The position numbers and the translations under genes were made by a program. A DNA stretch of 64,000 nt from Actinernus sp. WN-2022 (lineage: Eukaryota; Cnidaria; Anthozoa; Actiniaria; Actinernidae), in assembly GCA_030867875.1 (NCBI GenBank), contig JAOWCC010001589.1, positions 141,643,745-141,707,744 on the forward strand, given 5' to 3'. Under the pieces are notes generated by a model. The model had not been told where the DNA came from, searched no databases, and was given only the letters and a program-made list of their open reading frames with translations. Each line of letters opens with the position of its first letter. Within the stretch, counting starts at the first letter, position 1. Shown here piece by piece: positions 55,576 to 64,000 of this stretch.

Positions 55576-55682
55576 TATATTACAGCTGTCTATGCGGGCT
55601 GCCTATTTCTCAGTCTATTTCTCACATTTGTTTTCTTGCACGAAGGCATAACTTTGGCTTTACTTGCATACGTATGTTGTAC

Positions 55683-55843
55683 GATACATTACCTTATCTT
55701 ACCTTACCTCGCCCTTGCTTTACCTTAAGTTGCATTTCCTTACCATACATTATTTACCGTACCGTAGCTTACCGTGCCATACTTTAACTTTACCGTACCA
55801 TACCTTACCATACCGTACCCTACTCTACCGTACCATACTTACA
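55683..55843. repeat. Second copy of the TACC simple repeat
   Basis: Same as 1055-1215. Even this slippage-prone tract shows no length change. Confidence 0.6.
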
Positions 55844-56244
55844 ATAACGGTAGCACCTTTGTGAAACAATCTCTTTTTCGAACTACAAATGTACGTCTCC
55901 TCGGATAAGGACGATAAATAAAGTTGAACAGTAGTAGTATAGGAGGGATGGAATTAGCCCTTTTTTTGGTGCGCTATGTAATTTTTTTGGTGCGCTCTCA
56001 TTAATTCAATGACGTCACGGTTCTATTGGCTTGGACTCATGAATAAAGTGGTGCGCTCATGAATAAAGTGGTGAGCTCATGAATAACGTGTGAGCTCATG
56101 AATAAAGTGGTGGGCTCATGAATAAAAAGGGGGTGAATAAATTATCTATTGTCTGGAAATTAATTTTCCTCTCCTCGGTAAAAACACAACTGTCTGTAGC
56201 ATTTGTCAACAAGAAAAAAACAAGAAAACATAAATCAGTGTAAT

Positions 56245-56497
56245 TGTTTAGAAGGACTATCGATTAGTTATTTTTAGTTTGCTTGTTATAGGACACCGAA
56301 CGGTTTGAGCCAATCAGCGCTCAGTACTTTTCCGCTGAAGCAAAACTCAGTGAGGCAGAACGACGGGTTCGGGAGAGAAGGTTTTCGACAGAGGGAAGTT
56401 TGTATTCTTCGCCTCTTAGGTTTAGATTTTCGTGTATTTATCGATGTAAACGGTTAGAAATAAAAGAAGTTGAGTTTACTACCGAGTCGGCCGAACA
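56245..56497 (+). repeat. 5' LTR of BEL/Pao copy 2
   Basis: 253 bp, identical to 1617-1869, including C at the diagnostic site. The primer-binding site follows at 56500-56517. Confidence 0.93.
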
Positions 56498-56662
56498 TCT
56501 GGCGACCACGAAGGGACATAACCGCTAAAGATACGGATTTATCGTCGAGTTTATTTATCGAGTTGACAGGTCAAAAATCGCTAATTCCGAAGTCTACCAC
56601 AACTTCAGTGTTTACCGGGGAAGTTGCAGTTATTAAAGTTTTCCTCTATTATTATCGAAGTC

Positions 56663-59600
56663 ATGTCGGATTCCGAAGGGGAAACAATTACAAAGGACGA
56701 CCCGCCAAAGGACAGCGAGAGCGTGGAGCAACAACAGAAAGAGCAAGAAGAAATTATTTTTAAGCTCAAACGCATGAAACGAGCGGGGAAAACAAGTGGG
56801 ACAAAAATTCGGCACCATTTGGAAAAGCTGTGTTTAGAAACCGAAATCGATATTACGGCTATCGAACACGAAGTGGAGCGCTTATGGTCAGTACTAGAGG
56901 AAACGCAATCGGTCATGGACGACATATGCCTGTTTTATATACAGAGGAGTGCATTTGACAGCCAAAAAGCCACAATGAAGGAGTCGGATTTGTTGGAGTC
57001 TGAGGTCCAAAAGGCAATCGAGCGAGCCCATGAGGTCGTAAAGCTGAAGAAGAAAGCTCACAGTCTAGTCGTTAGTGGCGTGAATGAATACCGCGTGAAT
57101 ACCCCGCCGGAATGCAGCACAACCGCGATGCCATTGTCTGCAAATTCCACCGGGGAAACCCAAGTAGTTCAGCCATATTCACCACCACAACAAGCAGTTC
57201 GGTCATCTCCGCCACAACAAGAAGTAGTTCAGCCATCTTCACCGACCCAGCCAGGGTCTCCACAGAGTAACACGAGTTTGGAGAATGTATACGGGAACGC
57301 GTTAATATCGTCAATTAATTACCGCCTACAGCCGTTGAAAGTGCCTACATTTGGCGGCGATAAGACCCAATTCGAGGACTTTTGGGCTCTTTTTCAAAGT
57401 CTGGTAGATAAATCTAAAGAACCAGTAAATCTGAAGATGGCAAGATTACGGCAGAGTTTAACCGGAGTAGCACTGGAATCGATCAGAGGCCTGGGAATCA
57501 CCGCACCTGAATACGAGGAAGCGAAGGAAATTTTGACAACAAAGTTTGGTGGACGGCGGCGTCAATTGCGAGCATATATGGATCAGCTTGAGAGTACAGC
57601 TCAGATACGAAATAATGATGTTCAAGCATTTGAAAAGTTCGCTGATCTGGTACGGATCACTGTTGTTAAATTACAGGCTGAGGGTCGTGATGGAGAACTT
57701 GGGGAAGGAACCCTGCACAGTTTGTTAGTTAAAAAGCTTGCGGATGGCCAGGTAGAGAGTTACAGCCGATGGTTGGGAGAGCATAGTCGTGTACGATCAG
57801 TTCTGAGTTTAAAGGACTGGCTTAAGGAGGAAGTTAGGATTAAAGTGGAAGCAGTGGAGATGTCACATGGGCTTGAGTCCAAATCTAAGGGAGATGGAAC
57901 TATGCCAAAACTGAGAAGCAGTGATAGGTATAAGTCACGGTCGTTTTTCACTGGTTCAGATGGGCAGAATAGAGAAGTAACAGGCTGGGAGAGTGCAACT
58001 GGGAAACAGCCGTTCAAGCAAAAGTCACCTTGCATCTACTGTACTGGAACCAATCATGGAGTGTGGAGGTGCAGGCAATTTCAGGAAAAAAGCATTGATG
58101 AGCGATGGAAAATTGCAAAGGAGAAGCGATTGTGTTTCCGTTGTCTAGCTAATGATCATCAGGGAAGAGACTGTAGGCGAGCGCAGAAATGTGAGATAGA
58201 TGGATGCCAACGGAACCATCACCGCCTACTGCATGAGGCAGTGAGTAAACCACCACAGCCGGCCAAAAGTGTCGAAGCAGCAAACTATAACGCCCTGGTT
58301 TCCACACGGGAGGGGGTTGAAGGCCCGGTCGAAACCTATTCTCTTAGCACCATCCCTGTGTGGTTAAAGGCTAATGGAAAGAAAGTAAAAGTCAATGCTA
58401 TTTTAGATGATGCCTCAAATGAATCATTTCTAAATGAAGAGGTTGCAGGTTTGCTGGGTTTGAAAGAACCTTACCACCCGGTTAAGGTTCACGTTCTCAA
58501 CGACTCGGTTGAGACTTTTCAATCTATGCCAGTCAAAGTTATGATTGAAAGTGATGATGGTCAATTTAGCAAGGAGATAAGTGTGAAGACCTGCCCTCGA
58601 AATGTCACTGGGGCATATCAAGTTGAGGATTGGAGAGAGAACCAAAGCGAATGGCCCCATCTGGTGGAATGTGATTTCCCCAAACCAGCCAAGGATGGGC
58701 TTGTAGATTTGTTGATTGGTGTGGACAATACCGATCTGCATTATTCGAGGGTTGACATCCGTGGTCAGTCTGGTGGTCCGGTTGCGCGGCTTGGTCCACT
58801 TGGATGGACCTGTATTGGTGCTCCTGATGGCAGAGAAGCATCTGGGACTCGGTCACACGTCATCCGAACGTTGTTCACTAGGGATTCAGTGCAAAGTTGC
58901 AGCACCAGTGCTGGTGTTTGTTGTGAGCTGGATCAAACTCTTAAGAGATTCTGGGAAATCGAGAGCTGTGGAACTGAAACCGATGCTGTCAAAGTGTTCA
59001 CTGAGGAAGAGAAAATCGCTCTGAAGAAAGTTGGAGATTCTCTGCAATATGTTGATGACAGATACGAGATAGCTGTGCCATGGAAGGATAACAGACCGAA
59101 GCTACCAAATAATCGCAATATGGCCATTTCCCGCCTCAGTAGCACTGAGAAACACTTGAAGAAGGATGGAGTCTTAGAAAAAGAGTATCAAGAGATCATA
59201 GAAGCCTATGTTAAAAAAGGGTACTTGCGCAAAGTCTCCACAACCGAAAAAGCATCTGATGCATGGTACCTACCGCACTTCCCAGTCGTCAGGATGAACA
59301 AGTCCACAACAAAAGTGCGAATAGTTTTTGACTGTTCAGCACAGTATGAGGGAGTGTCATTAAATAGTGTTATTCATGCAGGTCCAAAGTTACAGAAAGA
59401 GCTGTTTGACGTGCTAGTGCGTTTCCGACGCAATCCTGTTGCTGTAGTTTGCGACATCAAGGAGATGTATCTTCAGATCCAGATTAGAGAAGAGGACCGT
59501 CCGTATTTTCGTTTCCTATGGCGAGATCTCGAGACCAACCGTGATCCAGATGAGTACGAATTCAGTAGGGTGGTCTTTGGAAAGAACTCTGCTCCAATGG

Positions 59601-62317
59601 AATCCCAGTTTGTCGCCCAGGAGAATGCACGAAGGCATCAAGACAGCTATCCGTTGGCTGCTGAAACGGTACTCAAGTCAACATACATGGATGACTCGAT
59701 CGACAGTGTAGAAGATGAGGAAACAGGAATTGAGCTCTACAACCAATTGAAGGCTCTTTGGGGAAAAGCTGGCATGCAGGCAAGGAAATGGGTCTCAAAT
59801 TCACCTAAGGTGATTGCGGTAACACCTGAGGAAGACCGTGCCACCGAGATCATGATTAATGATGGCCAAGATCCAGTTGTTAAGACTTTGGGGATATCAT
59901 GGAACAGTACCGAGGACATGTTCTCGATTTCCACTTCACCGCCATCCCCTGGGTTACAGATAACCAAACGGAATGTACTTAGAAAGATTGCCACAATATT
60001 TGATCCTCTCGGTCTTATAAGCCCATTTGTCATTATAGCTAAGATTCTGCTTCAAGAACTGTGGACAAGGGGCTATGACTGGGATGACGAAATACAGGAT
60101 GAGATTGCCAACAGAATCGTGGGTTGGTTCGAGCAACTGCACAGTCTGAAGGAGGTAAAAATCCCTCGCTGCCTACGAAGTGCTCAAGCTGTCAAGTCTA
60201 AGGAGATAGTAACCTTTGTTGATGCTTCTCAGCAAGCATATGGTGTTGTTGTCTACCTTCGATGTGAATACGAAGATGAGTCTGTCACAAGCAGAATGAT
60301 CGCATCAAAGAGTAAAGTGGCACCATTGATACCAGTAACAGTACCAAGGCTGGAGTTGATGGGTGCTGTCTTAGGCTTGCGGTTGACACAGTCACTGTTG
60401 AGAGTTCTGGATATACCGATGCAGGATGTGATTTTCTACTCTGACAGCACTGATGTCTTATGGTGGATTCGTGGTCGAGGAAAGGACTTCCGGCCGTTTG
60501 TGGCAAATCGAATTGGGGAGATACAGATGTTTACGGAGCCGTCACAGTGGCAACACGTCCCTACCGACCAGAACCCAGCAGACATGTGCACAAGAGGAGT
60601 CGGCTCTTCTGAGCTAATCGCATGCACTCTGTGGTGGAATGGCCCCGAGTGGTTGGCCAAGGAGAGCAGTGAATGGCCAAAGATGAAAATGGTAAACCGT
60701 CCTAGAGAGATGCCCGAGGTGCGCACATCGAAGAGGACAGAGGAAGTAATTGGAACTCTCATGACATATCACTCAAGATCAGTTGTTCCAAAGCAGAAGA
60801 GTAGGAAAGAGCCGGCGTGTGAAGAATGGGGACTTGAGCCGAGACGTTTCTCAAGCTGGACACGCCTAGTTCGTATTCAGGCAAGAGTCAGACGAGTGTT
60901 GTACAACATGAAAAGTAAGACTGAAAAGCAGATTAGCATAGAGTTGCTGCCAGACGAAATCAAGGAAGCTGAAGAAGAGATAGTGCGCTTGGCTCAATGT
61001 CAAGCCTTCCAAGAGGAGTACTTGGCTTTAAGCTCTGGAAAGCCAATTCCAAAGAAGAGCCAGTTAATTAAGTTGTGTCCTCGTCTGGACGAAGATGGTG
61101 TGATTCGTTCTGATGGCCGACTGCGGTTTGCTGAATGTTTGCCCTATGATGTACGATTTCCCATCATACTACCGCGAGGTCACTGGGTCACAAAGCTGGT
61201 AGTGAAGTACTACCATGAACTGGCAAACCATTCCGCGGGTACAAATTTCATCTTGTCCCAAACCAGCGAGAGATATTGGATTGTTGCCGCACGAGAAGAA
61301 ATACGAGAATGGGAGAACGAGTGTAACGAGTGCAAGAGAAGGAAGAATAAGAATGCCAATCAGATAATGGCTCCTCTACCAAAGGTCAGACTTCGGTTCA
61401 CCTACCGGGCTTTCGATCAGACGGCAGTGGATTACGCTGGACCATTTACCACTGTTCAAGGGCGAGGCATACGAAGGCATAAGAGATGGCTGTGTCTGTT
61501 TACGTGTTTGGCAACGCGTGCCGTTCATTTGGAGATGGCATGGGGACTTGATACAGATAGTTTCTTGAATGCTTTTGCCCGTTTCACCAGCAGAAGAGGT
61601 GTTCCCAAAGAAATGGTGAGTGATTGTGGAACCAACTTTGTGGGTGCAGTTAACGAACTAAAGCAGTTGGTCAGTCAATTGGATGAAGAGACAATTCAGT
61701 GATCAACAACCTACAAGGGAGTGAAGTGGAACTTCAATCCTCCAGGAGCGCCTCACTTCGGTGGTGCGCATGAGATAATGGTTAAAGCTGCCAAAAAAGC
61801 CATCTATGCAGTCTTAGGCAGCAGTGATGTGACAGATGAGGAGCTTATCACCGTCTTTAGTGGAGCTGAGAGTCTTCTTAACTCGCGTCCATTAACTTAC
61901 CAGTCTGCGGATCCAAGGGATGACGTACCGTTAACACCAAACCACTTCCTTTACGGGCAGATGGGTGGGCAATTTGCCCCAGCGAACGTAGACACTACGG
62001 AGTTCAATCCACGTAAACATTGGAGAAAGGTACAGGAGCTGATCTCACGAGTATGGACGAGATGGATGAGAGAATATCTACCGATGCTGAACACTAGACC
62101 TAAGTGGAATGAAGTGACGAAAGACATGAAGGAAGGTGATGTTGTGCTTGCGCTGGAGCCCAATCTTCCAAGAGGGCGCTGGCCCTTGGGGCGAATTGTG
62201 GAGACCTATCCTGGTAGGGACGGTCACACCAGAGTGGCAAAGGTCCAGTGCGGGACCAAGACTGTCATTAGGCCTATCCATAAGTTAGTTCCGCTACAGA
62301 GCGACAACACAGTGTAA
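56663..62317 (+). pseudogene. BEL/Pao Gag-Pol with a premature stop in integrase
   Basis: Same frame as 2035-7689 with two changes. Residue 434 is Gly in place of Glu (GGG at 57962-57964) shortly before the first zinc knuckle. Codon 1680 is TGA (61700-61702) in place of CGA. The stop lies between the second catalytic Asp (1654) and the catalytic Glu (1704), so integrase loses its active-site Glu and C-terminal domain; Gag, protease, reverse transcriptase and RNase H stay open. The remaining frame resumes at about 61721. The change is a CpG-to-TpG transition, so it may be real decay, allelic variation or a sequencing error. Confidence 0.93.
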
Positions 62318-62377
62318 CTATAGATTGCTTAGGTCACACAGTTGGATTATGTAACCCCCCAGTGCGGGGAGGGGGAA

Positions 62378-62630
62378 TGTTTAGAAGGACTATCGATTAG
62401 TTATTTTTAGTTTGCTTGTTATAGGACACCGAACGGTTTGAGCCAATCAGCGCTCAGTACTTTTCCGCTGAAGCAAAACTAAGTGAGGCAGAACGACGGG
62501 TTCGGGAGAGAAGGTTTTCGACAGAGGGAAGTTTGTATTCTTCGCCTCTTAGGTTTAGATTTTCGTGTATTTATCGATGTAAACGGTTAGAAATAAAAGA
62601 AGTTGAGTTTACTACCGAGTCGGCCGAACA
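62378..62630 (+). repeat. 3' LTR of BEL/Pao copy 2
   Basis: 253 bp, identical to 7750-8002 with A at the diagnostic site. A polypurine tract abuts it at 62366-62377. Confidence 0.93.
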
Positions 62631-63460
62631 GTAATCTTGTAACACGGTACATTATATCAACCCAAGAACTGAGAAATAAGAAAGTTATCAACTCCGCGAG
62701 GATAAGGAAAACGAACTGTTTTTGAGATTGAATACACTTTGTTTAATTTATCTGGTGGTTTGTTTTTATTCGTATGGTAATTATAGATCAGTTTTAGAGA
62801 AGAATTTGCATCACAAGAGTTTTCCTCAAAACAATAGGACTATTGTTTCTATCAAAATGTACTCATGGCCTTCAGTTATCGTTAATCCCTAAGGACAATA
62901 GCAAAGTTGCTCTTATGAGTCATAGTTGATTTACTGTAAAGGTTTATAAATATACTGCGCTGTATTCCTCCTCAATTCCCTCCTCACTAATTATCTATTC
63001 CTCCTCAAATTCAATGGATAATAGGATTGTGACATCTGTATTCCTAGATAATGAGAAACCACTTCATTTAATGAGATTCCACTTCAATTTCCAGACAATA
63101 GATAATTTATTCACCCCCTTTTTATTCATGAGCCCACCACTTTATTCATGAGCTCACCACGTTATTCATGAGCTCACCACTTTATTCATGAGCGCACCAC
63201 TTTATTCATGAGTCCAAGACAATAGAACCGTGACGTCATTGAATTAATGAGAGCGCACCAAAAAATTAACATAACGCACCAAAAAAAGGGCTAATTCCAT
63301 CCCTCCTATACGACTAACAGTCTTTCAAGACAGTCACTGGTTACCAACGTAAAATAAGGTTGCTTTATTTTGACCTTAATTTATTACCATCAAGTACACA
63401 GTTGATCACAAACGTACCTAATTAATTCGAGGACTAATCCGTCATTGTTTTTATCTCCAG

Positions 63461-63526
63461 CAATCTAATTCTGCTGATCTTAGCCAGCAGCAGATCAGTT
63501 TTTTCAAGAAAGCACTAAAGAGCAAG
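63461..63526 (+). CDS. Second copy of coiled-coil gene exon b
   Basis: Identical to 8833-8898 with the same acceptor and donor. Confidence 0.75.
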
Positions 63527-63645
63527 GTAGGAGTTTATCTATCTTCTCCCGCATCGGGGCATGAAATGAATGAGGTGCATAGAATTGGTATTCATGAAGA
63601 GGAGTCTTTTCCTGAATATGACCTTAGCTGTGTCTCATGCCCATA

Positions 63646-63792
63646 ATTCTTGGGTTGCACATGACGTCACGGCGGCCATGTTGTAGGAACATTAACAAAA
63701 GATACCTCATTAGTGTCTTTTGTTCCGTCCTTCAACATGGCTGCCGCGTCTTTGTCTTTTGAATCTCCAGGGATCGATTGCAACCCAAGAAT
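63646..63792. mobile_element. Second copy of the 147-bp MITE at 9018-9164
   Basis: Same ends and the same internal TGACGTCA (63662-63669). Confidence 0.65.
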
Positions 63793-64000
63793 AGGAGCCT
63801 ACATTAATGATGTGCTAGTCACCTTTTGTTGTTCATCTGATATTCTCGTCTTCCACATGCTTTTCTTCTTCTCTCTTCTCTCACAATATCGTCTTCATCA
63901 TATTTTCGTTCTAGTACGAAATTGCTCTGCCATATCGATGAAAATCTACTCTAATTCCGAGCGTGTGAAAATTATACAAAGAAAACAAGTCGGTACAAGT

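Larger units (their letters stand above)
56245..62630 (+). mobile_element. BEL/Pao LTR retrotransposon, copy 2
   Basis: Same 6386-bp element, same target-site duplication GTAAT (56240-56244, 62631-62635) and same LTR mismatch as copy 1. It was therefore copied with its flanks and is not an independent insertion. It differs at 57963 (G) and 61700 (T). Confidence 0.95.
55938..63310. mobile_element. Second copy of the split foldback element
   Basis: Arms 55938-56160 and 63089-63310 surround the second BEL copy exactly as at 1310-8682. Confidence 0.8.
54629..64000. repeat. Right copy of the 9.4-kb near-identical direct duplication
   Basis: Same content and order as 1-9372 with no indels noticed. 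It runs to the window end, so the duplication probably continues. An N gap at 47241-47340 lies between the copies. This is either a recent tandem duplication (unit 54628 bp) or an assembly overlap or haplotig. Confidence 0.97.

Overview
This is animal nuclear DNA. It has spliced coding exons with GT/AG borders, long introns, a BEL/Pao LTR retrotransposon, LINE reverse-transcriptase remnants, tRNA-derived SINE pieces and a very high density of foldback/MITE elements. The SINE style, the LicD-type gene and the BEL/LINE mix resemble cnidarian, probably stony-coral, genomes. That taxonomic call is an inference from memory, not a database result. A run of 100 N at 47241-47340 marks a scaffold gap.

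Three host genes can be supported. (1) Positions 3-32793 (+) hold the 3' part of a coiled-coil protein gene: nine small exons in mutually compatible phases, ending in TAA. (2) Positions 18303-19298 (+) hold an intronless LicD/fukutin-type gene nested in an 11.3-kb intron of gene 1. (3) Positions 46993-43263 (-) hold a two-exon gene for a secreted, probably GPI-anchored, three-finger (Ly6/uPAR-like) protein, with a decayed paralogous exon at 36440-36785 (-). Nothing in the sequence ties the three genes to one pathway.

Layout: 1-9372 has an exon, several MITEs, a foldback element split by an intact BEL/Pao element (1617-8002), and the next exon. 9.4-32.8 kb has the remaining exons among MITEs, SINEs, LINE fragments, a 2.2-kb palindrome, the nested LicD gene and a 3.2-kb inverted-repeat element carrying a frameshifted LINE. 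33-43 kb is an intergenic patchwork of MITEs, a broken LINE, a possible solo LTR and a tRNA-like unit. 43.2-47.0 kb is the three-finger gene, whose intron holds a 91-bp minisatellite and a Mutator-like MITE. 47.3-51.7 kb is a satellite array of alternating 75- and 54-bp units. 52.1-54.5 kb is an apparent DNA transposon remnant.

The last 9372 bases (54629-64000) repeat the first 9372 almost exactly, including the BEL element, its target-site duplication and both flanking exons. I found only two base differences. One (CGA to TGA) breaks the integrase of the second BEL copy. The gap in between makes an uncollapsed haplotig or overlapping contig end a serious alternative to a real 54.6-kb tandem duplication.

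I did not find a convincing new multi-gene system. The most interesting signals are the excess of the palindrome TGACGTCA (often beside ATGGCGGC-type motifs), repeated foldback elements with internal tandem repeats, and a minisatellite whose monomer matches a transposon end elsewhere in the window.
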